64,000 nt of DNA from Membranipora membranacea (taxonomy: Eukaryota; Bryozoa; Gymnolaemata; Cheilostomatida; Membraniporidae). The notes under the pieces are model-generated. The model saw only the letters and a list, made by a program, of their open reading frames with translations, was not told the origin of the DNA and made no database searches. How positions within the stretch are numbered: the stretch's first letter is position 1; every line of letters starts with the position of its first letter. The stretch is from positions 26,907,387 through 26,971,386 of the forward strand of contig OU612069.1 of the NCBI GenBank assembly GCA_914767715.1. The letters run 5' to 3'. Shown here piece by piece: positions 45,231-57,334 of this stretch. The translations under genes and the position numbers were made by a program.

Positions 45231-46296
45231 TCAGGTGACTGATATTGGTGGTCAATCCTGCTAAATTTGCCAGTTTTAGAGAGAGCACTTTAGAAACACG
45301 GCCGCCATTTCTTGGCGCCAATAGTTGGAGAATAGTTGGAGAACGTGTATGTTAGCCTCAGTTCTCTACTTTTGCCACACTCATTTGTGGGTATACAAAA
45401 TCCACCCGCTGCTACAATTTGTAGGAAACACTGGTAAAGGGTAATTTACAACTGTACTTTATTTTGTAATGTGCGGTAGAGTGTTTCCTACTAGCACAAT
45501 GCAGAGCAGTCATATTTTTATCAGTGAAGCCTCACCATAAGTTAGTCCTGTCTAGGGAGTATGATAAGTCTATGTGTCTGTTATAAACTGAACAAATGTA
45601 ATACAGTTCAAATCTTAGGTAGAGCTCATTGTTGCCAGGCCCCCCTCTCCTCCCCCCTCTCCCCCCACAAGACTTTACCAAATGCTATAAGACTGCTATT
45701 AACTCGAGGCTGATATGTGTTTATGTTGCCTTACTTCAAGTTTCAGAGGAAGATGACCGTATAGAAAGCAGACAAATATTTTGCAATTAAAACCTATAAT
45801 AAGGATTTGGGGTATGGGGTATCTGTGTAGTCCAACTCATTATGCAGATTTGTATACCCCTCGTTAACTGCAAAGAGAGAAGCAAACACTTATTGCAATA
45901 AAAATTTCAACTGCGCGGTTATTATATTCATATAATATGTGCACCATATATGTGCAGCAATTCGAACATATATATTTTGCGTAGGACCTTGGAGTTTAGT
46001 CCCAAACTCCCTGGTAGGACTGAGAGCAAGAGATGGCAATCTAATATGATCATTTTCCTAGTTTGGGAGTAGTCTCCTCTCTCCTAACTGGCTTAATAAG
46101 TCCTGATATTGTAATGTGATATATGCTTTGTATTTTCCCCTTCTGATGTGGTATAGTGGCTTGAGACAGTATCTCCTAACCCGCTAATATGTGATAAATT
46201 AGTATCATCCACTACCAGGGTGGTATATAAATATTGGTGATCCTAATCTGCTATCTGCTATAACTTGATAACTTAGCATCATCCACTACTGAGATG
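45231..46296. other. Flank between LINE and the large TIR element
   Basis: No gene. Two direct copies of a short block (tatcatccactaccagggtggtata near 46202 and catcatccactactgagatggtata near 46277) lie directly before the large element. A CCCAAACTCCCTGG motif occurs at about 46001-46014, shared with 51850 and the 49.9/62.2-kb repeat. Confidence 0.5.
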
Positions 46297-46799
46297 GTAT
46301 ATAGTACGGCAGACGAGCTGCGCCATGGGAGAAAATAATGTCAGATGGCGCAGCTCGGCTAGAGGCAATTTACATGTTGCGCAGCTCGGCTAGAGGCGAT
46401 TTTTGTGTGGCGCAGCTCGGCTAGTTTCAAAATTTGTAACCAAGAGCACACGATTCCTAATATTGATAGACTTATACATACTTGCTCATCTGTCGGAATC
46501 GATAAACGAGGTGGAATTTATCACAGCTCTATTGTTCAAGATCTAGCTGAAAAAGCAAGAGGACTATTTTACCTAAGTTGAACTAGGAGTGGGAGTCACA
46601 GTGTTTGAGAAGTTGTTTGAGTTTCCCTACCTGTGTATCCGATATGGCTGTAAGTATAGTATAGACATTCTGAAATGAGGTAGTATTCTCCACAATAATG
46701 TATGACAATTATATTATTAAGGTAGTGATTAAGTATCATGTGAAGGAATGATTTGAAGTGTTGATCTACTTAATTATACCCACAGACAGGTCACTCCAC

Positions 46800-46875
46800 T
46801 GACAGTTGTCAGTTGATTTGATGAGTTGCAGCCTTGTGTGTGTGTGGTTGCAACTCATCAAATCAAATGTCAGTG
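46800..46875. repeat. Long hairpin inside the large element
   Basis: CACTGACAGTTGTCAGTTGATTTGATGAGTTGCA-type sequence at about 46798-46834 is complemented by gcaactcatcaaatcaaatg at 46849-46868 and tcagtg after it; a GT-rich loop (tgtgtgtgtgtgg) separates the arms. It forms a stem of over 30 bp with few mismatches. Confidence 0.8.
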
Positions 46876-48048
46876 ACCTGCTGTCTGTGCTTGTACCAAG
46901 GACTAATAGCGAAGTCCCCTGTTACTCCTTGCTTGTACTACCTACTTCTTTCTTCTACCAAGGACGGAGTAACAGGCTAAGCTTCCCCTGGTACTCTTCG
47001 CTTCTACCACTCACATCACTGCATTTCCTTACTTTTGTTGGCTTGGGCTTTATTGTGTCACCTGTGGGTGCACCAACAAAGCAGGGGTAGGTACGAAAAA
47101 CCGAACCACGAACTCACGAACTACGAACCCTCTAAAAACCGAACTCAGGATTATCCTCTCCTGCTTAAATCAATTTGCTCAAAGTTTAAATTGTCAGTAG
47201 CCAATGAAATGTCATGTTTTTGATAAGTGACCAATAATATAACAGACATCAAACTTTGACTTTTAATAGAGCTCATTGCATCCTAACTAGGTGCACTAGC
47301 TCAAGGTCACTTGATGAAAAATTATGGAGCGCAAGATCAGATGGCACAGTTTGGTACACACCAAGTAGATGTCATTGTCAAATTAGTCATCATAAATCCA
47401 AATGAACTTTTGCATTGGAGAGAGGAATGGTTTGACTATATATATATTCCTGCAAGTTTGAAAATGATGGAAGTATGTGGAGCTACTACCAAGGGTTATT
47501 ATAGGACCCTTGCTACTACAGAAGGCTGTAATGGAGGACACACCACACTTATTTATTAGAAATGGTCACAGTTTAGTAAATTGGAGCCCCTTTGACTCGT
47601 CACAGGAGGAGCAGAAGGCTGCCTCCTGAATCATCACCTCTCAACAGAGTTAACAAGTATGTACTATGGGTGTTGGCCTATCTTGAAATATTGTTTTGAA
47701 AGTTCATGGCTGTTCTTTGGTTTCAAACAAAGCATGAGGGGGAAAGTAGGACCTCTAATATACATTAAAATTCTTCTATAAAAAATTGAGCTTATTTACT
47801 ATATATATAACTATTTTTACTATAATTGTTAACTGTTAGGTCTTACATACAGCATTTTGTGCTACTCTAAGAGATATCAGATCAGTGTTGCCTCTCTGAA
47901 ATTTACATTAGCTTGATCAGGCTTCATCATCTATGAAATGATCCTACTAGTATGAAAGTGGTTAGGCAAATACTATATATTAACTGCATATTCTGTAATA
48001 ACTAACATAAGAAATCTTGTGTTTGTAGATATCCATGCGGGCCCTTAC

Positions 48049-48786
48049 CATACTTGCCAACCTGTACGCATAAAGCGTTTGTAAACGCTTATTTGACACT
48101 AATTGAGTTTTAAACGCAAAACGCTAGTTGTACTCATTTATGGTTTTCCAAACGCCTGTTTATCTAATTAGGCAATCAAAAACGCATCTTTTATCTTTAG
48201 TGTTTACTTGGTTGTCATGGTTAAATAATAGACTAAAAATCTGGTATTGGCTGCAGAAAACCATGATGTTGATTTACAGTTGACTTTTTACCTGTCCAAG
48301 TTTTGCATGAGCCAAATTGCAACTTTTCTTCAATGAGACAACATAACTAGTAATCCATTGTAGAATATGGTGGTTCTGCCAACTTCAACTTTTCTTTAAT
48401 CAGAGTAACAAAGTTGTCTACCTCCTTGTTGGGGTGAGATAACTCAGATCTCCTGCCCCAGTGTTTCAAGGGCAAACCAGGGAGGATGGGCAAACAGGGT
48501 TTCAAATAGCCTGTCTTGTCCAGACAGGCTAGGTTACAAACAATTTCTCATTTATTATTAGCAGATTGCACCTTACAACGCAAAGGGAAAAAGACTAATG
48601 TAGAGTGATCTGCACTCCCACGCTACTAAGGACTACTTACTGTGATAATAGAATTTTTCGCGCGTAGCGCGAAAAATTTTTTGGGGCGTTTTCTGGTCAT
48701 TTGAGGCACCCTGGACTTTTGTACTCATTTTTAAGCATTTTGCAAATTGTTGTACTCATTTTGGAAAAATTAGGTTGGCAAGTCTG
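48049..48786. mobile_element. 738-bp hAT-like non-autonomous element, third nesting level
   Basis: The left end CATACTTGCCAACCT is the inverted complement of the right end, read CAGACTTGCCAACCT on the minus strand. GCCCTTAC flanks both sides (48041-48048 and 48787-48794), an exact 8-bp target duplication. Subterminal motifs ttgtactcattt recur near both ends. The internal stretch tagcagattgcacctt is shared with the MITE at 7444-7828. No coding capacity. Confidence 0.93.
48652..48678. repeat. Perfect CG-rich-core hairpin
   Basis: AATTTTTCGCGC, loop GTA, GCGCGAAAAATT: 12-bp perfect arms in otherwise AT-rich sequence, inside the hAT-like element. Confidence 0.95.
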
Positions 48787-49659
48787 GCCCTTACTCATTA
48801 CAACCTCAGCTATTGATTTCTCTGACTCGTACCACCGAATACAAAATTATTTTGGTCCGATGGTCAGACTATCATGCTGTACTATAGCTGTGTAACGAAG
48901 TCAGGTTCAAGCTGTGGTGGCCCGAACTAAACTGATAATGATAATATCCTAGTCTTCTGAAACGGCCTCGTGTAAAACAACTACATAGTAATTAAGCTGC
49001 AAGTTGGGTCAGGTATGTACCAAAATTAATTGGTGTATTATTCATTTTATCCCAGTCGAGCATGATTGATTATGTAATGTGGTGTGAGCTTCACCAGTCA
49101 CCATCTAGCCATAAAAAAGCAAATAATATTAACCGGCAATGAAGAAACGGGGAGCTTGCCTCATGCTGCCCTAAAGCTATGAGTAGAGCGCAGTGAGCAA
49201 AAAGTGAGTTTTAGATTTTAACTGATAATATCATGACATATGATATCAAACACTTCTCTTTGAATTTAAATGTGATATTTTCTGTTTTTTTAGTTACGCA
49301 GTACCAGAAGTCACAGCACAATCCTAGTGCAAGCTGTTATGCAACAGTGATGGCTTGATAGTTAGCTTACTGTCATTAACAACGTACATTGCCACTACGA
49401 TTGGATAGGAACTGCTTTATGTCCCCGATGGTCTACCATCACACGTGTATTCACAGCCATGAATGCTCACACTTCAGTATTAAACCACCTGAGCCATTAC
49501 TATTCTCTCAGGCCTTTTTTTCTGCCTCTCATTTTGCCGCTTTTTCAGTCACCATAATATACAAATAAGTTCATTGAATACACGTGTAAACACCATCGAC
49601 AGTCTCTTCTCTGAACCATTACCTTTATTTGAATGCGCATATAATATGTTATCTGATTG

Positions 49660-50025
49660 GATCACCTTATCACTCAAACAGTGCAATGATCACATAAACA
49701 GAGTATTTGCAAGCATCATTTAATAAGTAAAAGCATCACTGCGTGCATTTGTGCATAATCACTCAATTATCCAGGATCAGTCGCACCACCATGGTAATAA
49801 TCACTAAGTTTGAACTTGGTGGCTCCCAGCTCTCCGGAACCTCTGTCTCAATCTGGAAATCGTTCAGCCCATGATCTAGCCTGGTGTCTCTTCTAGAACA
49901 AAATTCCCTTCTTTGTTCAGTCGGGGACAAACTCCCTGCTCCCCTCCCTGTTCCCTTCCCACTCTCCCTGCTCATATGTACCAAACTCTCTGCTGGGATT
50001 GGAGTTGTCCTCTACCATTTGCCAA
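49660..50025 (+). repeat. Dispersed repeat, copy at 49.7 kb
   Basis: Sequence with atcaccttatcactcaaaca, gatcacataaacaga, atttgtgcata, ccaggatca and the run acaaactccctgctcc matches, in inverted orientation, 62195-62475 with moderate divergence over about 280 bp and some gaps. The 3' part carries several CTCCCTG blocks. Unclassified. Confidence 0.75.
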
Positions 50026-50327
50026 AGTGCAAGAGAGGATAACTGTTCATCAAAGTTTTGAATTTTTGTTACAAAGAACATCATTGGCCGAAATTATGTT
50101 ATCAGACACATTGAAGGTTCGGTTTTTTAAAGGTTCGTAGCTTGTGAGTTCGTGGTTCGGTTTTTCGTACCTACCGACAAAGCAGTGAACTGCCCAATGT
50201 GTTGATAGTTGATAATGATTTTGATGAAATATGTATCAAGCAAGAGTGACTACTCACACCCACAGGCTACCTAGTACTACTAGTACTGCAGGCTGCTACT
50301 GAGTCAGGAATGGTCACAGGCCTACTC

Positions 50328-50438
50328 TAACACCTGGGTCACTGGCAATGATTGACTGCCCCCTTGGTTTTGTTGTTGTTTGAAACTCAACCAGGGGGGA
50401 GCAGTCAAAAATTGCCAAAGACCAACCCAGGTTTTGGA
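50328..50438. repeat. Inverted-repeat mini-element
   Basis: ACCTGGGT...GGCAATGATTGACTGCCCCC at about 50333-50373 is complemented by ggggggagcagtcaaaaatt, gcc and accaacccaggtttt at about 50392-50434, with a 20-base T/G-rich loop. Arms of about 40 bp with several mismatches. Confidence 0.8.
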
Positions 50439-51809
50439 GTAGACATGTGTATATAGTGCATACAATGCAACGCATATAGTAATGTCTGCTAGATGGAGGG
50501 CATATACTGCAAGCGTAGAGAGGGCTTTAGTTTGAGCCCATCAAGTTACTTAGTTCAAAGTTTGACTGTGATTGATGTGTCTGTAATCTGACAAAGTCCA
50601 AACAACATGTGTATGTATGTGTACTTTTATTTTACAGCCTGTATGATTATGAAGGAGCATTTTAGAGATTAACCAGAGATAAGCCATAGGAATGATATGC
50701 AATCAACACCAGACTGAGTTAATCTTTGATCACGTGTAAACCTCGACATGTATCAGGATTGCATTGGTAAGACAGTGGCTGGTACTCTTAGCCGGATTTA
50801 AGATGCTGAGACTTCACTGAGTGTTTTCGAATGAACAACGAGAGATCAAGGAGATTTTATACACAATAATAATGCTGTTGCACAGCTCATCTCCTAGTCC
50901 TGCCACATCTCACTGTAAGTGCTTCATATAGGCTACCCTTGTAATATGGCTGAAGGATGTAGATGATAAATCAATGTCAAGCTGTGGACTTCAGTTGGTA
51001 TTCAATACTGTTGATGGTGATACCTAGAGAGTTTTTGCGGTATCAAATAAATGAACAAACTTCATCAGGGTGCTTGGTCACTGGGTGCAGGCCCCAGGGA
51101 ACTGAAAAGAAGGTTCATTGCATAAGGTAGTCCTCGCACCCTGCTATACTCTGCTTAAATCTATCAATAGTAACAAGATCGAATGATTCACAGTGTATTG
51201 TGCTTTTACTTTTTATTTTCAGGTACATCAAATATAATATGCATAACGGCAACAGGTACTCTGGCTCGTAGTCACATTGATGCAACTTTTTTGGGTCAAA
51301 CCAAACGCCTATCCTTACTTCAACTTTGGATTGATTGATTGGTTTATTTGTCACTCACATATAAGTATGTTGTGTTGCGAAATTTGTTGCTTGATACGCT
51401 GCTGTCCACATAGAGCAAAGAAAAAAATACGTGAAAAAAAGCTGACATCTCATCGTGGATTGGGTTGAAATAATATTATTGAGGGATAAAATCATGTTGC
51501 TTAAAAAACTGTCTTTCCCCCAAAACGATCGATATTTTAATGTCCTGAATCTTCCTGATGGAAGCTTTGGTAAAAATTCATTTATAAAATTTTCATCATC
51601 ATGTATGTAATTTAGTATCAGGTTTTTAGTTCAATTATCTATAATGGCATCAAGGACAATTATGTTTTGAATATTCAGATTATTAGCGTCTTTGAAAAAC
51701 TTCTCAGTCGTTTCTCATCTTTAGCATAAATAGAGGTGAACAAAAGAGACAGACAGATGTAGGAGAGTGATAGTAAGTCCTTGGGTGAACTAAAGATATC
51801 AGGGAGTAT

Positions 51810-51875
51810 GCATGATCAGGGAGTTGGGGACACAATAAAACATTTGTCCCAAACTCCCTGGTATGATTGTATCAG
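51810..51875. repeat. Inverted CCCAAACTCCCTG repeat
   Basis: catgatcagggagttgggga (about 51809-51828) and tgtcccaaactccctggtat (about 51846-51865) form 20-bp arms with few mismatches. The motif also occurs singly near 46001, and within the 49.9-kb and 62.2-kb repeat copies. Confidence 0.85.
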
Positions 51876-52519
51876 ACATATGGGTTGTCCTACCATAGTT
51901 CTTGTAAACACGGCTCCAAGTTCTCTCAGCAAAAATCAATCTTTCTCCCAAGGTAGTCTGGTCACTTGGCTCAATTAGACAATTCGTGCACAAGGCATTT
52001 ACTCAGAATGCATAGGTATAGTTCTATCTATGAGAGAGTGATTTGGGGACGAGACCTAAGTAGGGCACCTAAGCTGTTTTTTATTCAAAAAACTTTCAGT
52101 CACTGTTGACAAATTCGCATCTATCTATACGTTATTTTGTAGACTTTCTTAGGCATAGTATAATTATTGTTATGCTTAAAATACGTTACACAAAACAGAT
52201 AACGAAAAAAGAAATAAAGGAACCATTTATGTCAGCTCCTCATCAACAAACAAACATGGTATGTAAGAAAAAAAAATTTAAATCCGACCAGAGAGAAAAC
52301 TTTAAAATAATTTGGTACCCACTTACAGATTACAGTTGTCAACTCAGTTCACCGATGTATTTGTTGTCTATTAGAACTAACGATTGATTTGAATCAGCTT
52401 ATCAGTGGCACTTTGGGCATTTACAATTCAAATGTGCTTGACTGCTTGAGTTCCTAAACTGAAAACCTGACCCACAAGCAATCAAAAAATGCATAGATAC
52501 TAAGACCAAGGAGTTAGAC

Positions 52520-52975
52520 TTATGTAAAGAGGTCATTTGACCTTCTTTGTGGCACTACGTTGCAGACTCGTATCTCATAGTTGATCGGCAAGTTGTTTGT
52601 CGGCATATTGATCATCCAGATGACTTTATTTCCAACAATATTATGATAGACCACTGGGCCATAGGCTGGTTTTAATTTTGTTGTCATCACCTTGTCTTCA
52701 ACCGTTCTGAAAGGGAAAATGATAATTTGATCAATCCATGCAGAAACCAAATGAGATGCTCAACTGTGAAAAAAGTTTATGTTCCTGTGTTAGCGATAGA
52801 GCTATGAGGTCATTGAATGAAAGAATTGAACGTAATACGACTGTCAAACATTGCCACAGACCCAGACAGGTTTTGGATAAGGAGGACCATTGAGTCATAG
52901 ATAGATAGTCTGCCAGTGAGTGAGGGTGCTGCTGCATCGTCAACAACATTCCACCAATTCTTTGACTCCGATTCG
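52520..52975 (-). CDS. Two candidate minus-strand exons inside the large TIR element
   Basis: On the minus strand, attgttacag precedes an open exon from 52975 reading ESESKNWWNVVDDAAAPSLT then YDSMVLLIQNLSGSVAMFDS; ttttccctttcag precedes an exon from 52706 to a TAA at 52520 reading VEDKVMTTKLKPAYGPVVYH and VIWMINMPTNNLPINYEIRV. Both acceptors are strong. A donor at about 52834 (ATTAC/gttcaa) would join them in frame but is weak. A further open stretch at 53402-53330 (HEFDSLTLLSQKRVGVNLGF, then /gtatga) may be an earlier exon. The protein is not recognised. It is either the element's own gene or a captured host gene piece. Confidence 0.45.
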
Positions 52976-53545
52976 CTGTAACAATGACAAAAATTAACTA
53001 CATACATAGATCCTACAGATTGGTCCAGGAGCTGTCTCTACTGAAAGATCAAGGAGTACTCCTAGCTAGTCCTTGCCAGTCCTTGGTAAGATAGATTGGG
53101 TGGTGACAATCATAACAGTTCACATGACAGACACCTCTCCTCTGCATATATCTTTTCCAAGATGGCTCTATGTTGAGAGTGACTGATAGTGATAACAATA
53201 AAAAGGTCACCTTCCAGTGCTCAGGCCAGTGAGTGATCCTCTAAACTCAAAGTCAGGCCTAGGACCCAATTATCAGAATCAGCTATCAAGATGGTGCAGA
53301 CTTAGTTGTCAACAATCATACCTCCAAAACCCAAGTTGACTCCAACTCTTTTCTGACTGAGTAGTGTCAGACTATCAAATTCATGAGTTGTGTTCTCATG
53401 TCTTCAAAATTTGAAACTAGCCGAGCCGCGCCACACATAAATTGCCCCTAGCCGAGCTGCGCCACATGTAAATTGCATGTAGCCGAGCTGCGCCATTCCC
53501 AATTTATTTTCCCATGTGGCGCAGCTCGTCTGCCGTAGTATATAG

Positions 53546-55004
53546 ATTGTTTGATGCTGATCAGCGGTCTGCTAATTCGCTATGTGAGATACCTTGGGAC
53601 CTCCGCTTATAAGGGTTTGTTTACATCATCAAATGCAAATTAACAAATTGTTTTGAGCCATAGTTTTGCGATGTATCCAGTGAAGAATACCAGGTCCCTA
53701 GGCGACATAGCCACTGTCATTATAAAACGACCACCTAAAACAGCAAATCCTCTATGTCAGGTTTCCTCTCTGGTCTCCCACCAGTCAGGTTCCCTAACAC
53801 TAAGCTTTCTTCCCAGTTTCTTCCCAAAGGTTAAGAAGTGGGTCAGATCAGCCTAGGTTAGATCAGGTACAGAAAATAGGAGATCGGCAAACTTAGTCAG
53901 GCCAATTCAGGTATGGCCAGATATGAATAACTCAAAATACCCACATCATCGGCACATCCTAGCACCTTAATGGGATATCAGAAACCAAATCCTCTTCAGG
54001 GATTGGGCCATGACCCCCTGAAGCTGACATTGCAATTTAAACATCAAATCATATTGTTGAAATAGCAGGCTGCTGGGTTGTGGGGTATTATAAAAGGGAG
54101 AGCATTCTTATTACAGTTCAGTTGAAATAAGATTGGCAAAACATCTTTGGCAAAATGTGATTGGCGAGTTGTGATTGGCAAAACATAGCATCGGTAAAAT
54201 GTACATCGGCGAAATGTAGCGGGTGCGTGAACTTTCATACCTATCTCAAGCTTTCAAACCGAACCAACCAACCAATAATACTACGCATGTCAGCGGACAT
54301 GTACAGCGGATTTTGATTATATTTGTCCTGCCTGTTGGAGTACCATAGAACTAAGAGATGTAACCTGTCTTGACAAGCTTTATCAAGTCGATGCCGAGTA
54401 TGATACGAAAGGAAACAGTTACTGGAAGGGGGGCTGTCATAAACTGAGTGCGTAAATATAGAAGCCAGTAGCATAATAGGTTATACAGTAGTTATTCAAG
54501 TTGTGTCCTGAGGTAGGTCAATCTCAACACAAACAGTGCAACACCATTTGAACTAAGGAGTTATGTCCCTTCTGAACAATTTGGCATTTAACATTTTTGT
54601 GCCTTTAGCATTTAGCATGTTGCTCCTGATTTCCATACCCATGAATCTATGCATAATATCCACATTAGTGATACATGAGTAGATAACACCAGAAGCTGAA
54701 TTCATTTCCTGACTCTATTATATAAAGCGGAGGGGGGAGGGGTCAAACCTATGACAACTCGATGTAAGACCTGTGCCTTACATCTCGGACTACGTGAGAC
54801 TGAAAAAAATCCTTTGCCAAATCCATAAATTCAATAGTGTATCAAACTTCCATACGATATGAGATAAAAGGCCTATTCCCCTTGGTTATGTTAGCTGTAT
54901 AGTACGGATTCCGTCCATTCAATAATTCAAGTGTTGCTATTGTAAAATTCTTAGAACTTATTCATTAAGGATTTGATGCAAGTTATGAAGCGTAGCATAT
55001 TCTT
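53546..55004. other. Intergenic; degenerate GGCAAAAYAT repeat
   Basis: No gene. At about 54131-54220 a degenerate repeat of about 20 bp is visible (ttGGCAAAACAT, ttGGCAAAATGT, ttGGCGAGTTGT, ttGGCAAAACAT, cGGTAAAATGT, cGGCGAAATGT). Two similar units occur at 11939-11965. Confidence 0.6.
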
Positions 55005-55770
55005 TTAGTATTTTTGATGGTTTTTGACACCATTAATCAAAACATTCTTCTTTTATGCATAATATAACACCTTTTGTAACTTAAACTATAGCACCATAAT
55101 CTTGCTAAAATCATATTTATCCGACCAAAAACTCACCACAGTCTTGTCTGCATTCCATTGCCCTGAGGTTACCCAACGGATCAGTTTTAGGACCCTGCTA
55201 TTATCAATTTTGGCTTTGATCTAGTCGCTGTTTCTCCCAATGTTATGAAAATTATGATACAGACAAATCAATTATAACTGTTTGTGCACTCAAAGTTTGG
55301 AAACGAGTAAGCCTACATACCTACGATCCCCATCTTACCATGCTTCAAAATTTGAATTAATTTTAATTATGACTGGCTAGCTTAATCTCTTAACTTTGTA
55401 AAATAAAAGCTCTCTGCGTCTATGCGTCTACGTTGGTGCTAGCTAACAACGATTCACCACAAAACTAGGTAATATTCACTCCTCTATTACAGAACAAAAT
55501 GCTGTCATATTTTTGCTGAACTTCTGCCATCAATACATCTATTGATGTGTAAAAACTGTAGAATACAGAAATTTAAAATTTATACCCAAATGAATGGAAC
55601 AAGGAACTATGCCGTTGTGACCCAGCTCAGTAGATGTCCCACATACTGACTTTTATCATATCTGAACAGGAAACTTTCAGGACCTTTTGCAGCGATTCCG
55701 AGGTGTGAAACTTGATCATTGTTTATACAGGTTTTAAGCATTTTCGTTTTAACGTAGGGAGCGGGTACAG
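55005..55770 (+). mobile_element. Highly decayed LINE RT remnant
   Basis: Short pieces in shifting frames resemble RT: FDTINQNILL at about 55025, YLSDQKLTTVL near 55110, then TQRISF and LGP-like text at 55170-55200, corresponding in order to the fragment at 1-300 (AFDTIDHEIL, YLSERYQYV, PQGSVLGP). A later part (gaacaaggaactatgcc onward) may cover the C-terminal region. Many indels. Confidence 0.6.
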
Positions 55771-57217
55771 CTCTTTATACCTGAGTAATCAATGGAATGA
55801 ATTCTATAGCAATTTGGGAAGATCCTTGTTTGCCGCCAATAAAATTTGTAGTGATGAGTGTGAGGATGAAATTGTCTTGTAATATGAGAGGCAGAATTTT
55901 ATTATGACCAGAACTAAGTGGTCCTTCCTCTAATTTTATTTTCCCATTAACAAATAAAATTAATATTGTTATTGCAGCAATGTTTTCTTAAAAATTACTC
56001 AATACACTAATTAACATTCAGTAATCAATTATAAATCGTTCAGACGTTAATTTTATTTCATCTTCATCATCTCGATTGAAATATTTTTTCACTTTTCTTT
56101 GCTTATTTTGTAAGACATTCTCATCGAATGAAAATTATGCCAATAAAGGAAAAAAACGGGAAAGAAATACTCACTGCCCTGTTTGATGGTTGATTGTTTG
56201 ATAAGTTGATGACAGTATTTAAACATGGTTTGTCATCATTGTGTACTGAAATCTTTGGAATGCAATCTAACAATCACTGCAATGAAGCCATCACTTTCAC
56301 TCAAAAGTACTTACTCAATTACTAGGAGTCTAGCATCGCACAAAGCCCATGCTGTACAGTCACTTCATTAGCACGATAACAGATGGTAATATAACACTAT
56401 CTTGCCTATATTGCCAGTAAATAGATAGATATTAACTTTATCATAGATTTTCTATAGATTTATTATAGATATATTATAGATTAATTATAGATATTAACAG
56501 TAGAGGGATGAAGGACTGTTTGTTAGGACTGTAAGTGATTTTCAAGATTTTGCTAGGTCATATCCCCACCTTGTACATACCTTACCAGTACAAAGTGTGG
56601 GAATCTAAGTATTCTGGCTGTCATGCAAATTTTGCATTCCATTTTCCTGCACATTCAAACCAAAATTTATAGATTGAATTTCTGAAAATTATCTAGCAAC
56701 AGGGAGAGAAGGAAAATCTTTTAAAAGAAGCCACTTTTTATTTGCAAATCCTGCAAATCACACTGTTCTGAATATGTATGGTATGGGTTTCAAATCCTTA
56801 CACATATATCATTGGCAACAGTGACACTGACTGTTAGATAAACCTGGAGTCTTCTCACAATAATAAACTTTTCTCTTTGCAATTCAATTGAATCACTTTG
56901 GATTGTTATTGATAAAACGGAAGCAATAGAAATTAACATTTGTGCATGGAAGATTAATCATCTTTTGTTGCACCCATCTAATGATCTGATAATCAGTTCT
57001 CATTAATGAAATGTACTGATATCACCCACTGTATATTAATTTCTTCTCCCCTATATGCTCCTCAAATGGAATAACCTGTCTGCTACTGAATAACATCCCG
57101 CTGAAAGCAACAGTTTCTGAAGCAATGCTTGAAAAAACAGAAACAAAACTTAAACGCTTGACTTAATAAACATTGTCTCTTTTATATCCACATAAGTATC
57201 TCAATGTTAGTCTAACC
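55771..57217. other. AT-rich intergenic
   Basis: No gene. A short tandem of TATAGAT-like units occurs at about 56441-56500. Confidence 0.55.
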
Positions 57218-57260
57218 CCCCCCTCCCCGGGGGAGGGGGACGACTAATATGTTATTGGAC
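57218..57260. repeat. C/G palindrome and left copy of a direct repeat
   Basis: CCCCCTCCCC followed at once by GGGGGAGGGGG forms a palindrome. The right half continues GGGGGACGACTAATATGTTA and matches GGGGGACGACTTATAGGTTA at about 59296-59316 in direct orientation, bracketing the DIRS-like remnant. Confidence 0.85.
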
Positions 57261-57334
57261 CATACTTTTTAAGGAAGGCAAATGGCGACACAACAGTGAG
57301 AACTTGAAGGATGGATGCAGTCAAAAGGACAGAT

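Larger units (their letters stand above)
47085..50176. mobile_element. Nested 3.1-kb element with about 60-bp TIRs and 9-bp TSD (MULE-like)
   Basis: The left end GGTAGGTACGAAAAACCGAA, with continuation CCACGAACTCACGAACTACG, is repeated inverted at the right end up to 50176. ACAAAGCAG flanks both sides (47076-47084 and 50177-50185), a 9-bp target duplication. Long TIRs plus a 9-bp duplication are usual for Mutator-like elements. No transposase recognised; the 82-codon frame at 47311-47559 is unassigned. It contains a hAT-like element at 48049-48786 and one copy of the dispersed repeat also found at 62.2 kb. Confidence 0.93.
46305..53537. mobile_element. 7.2-kb element with long compound TIRs and 8-bp TSD
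   Basis: The left end TACGGCAGACGAGCTGCGCC and the right end are inverted complements, and inverted similarity extends about 135 bp inward. Each TIR has three direct copies of GGCGCAGCTCGGCTAG at about 40-bp spacing, preceded at the tip by one copy in the opposite sense. The target duplication is GTATATAG (46297-46304 and 53538-53545), which matches the hAT-type pattern nTnnnnAn. No transposase domain was recognised inside; minus-strand exons near the right end (52520-52975, and 53330-53402) are the only plausible genes. A nested 3.1-kb element sits at 47085-50176. Without it the element is about 4.1 kb. Confidence 0.92.
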
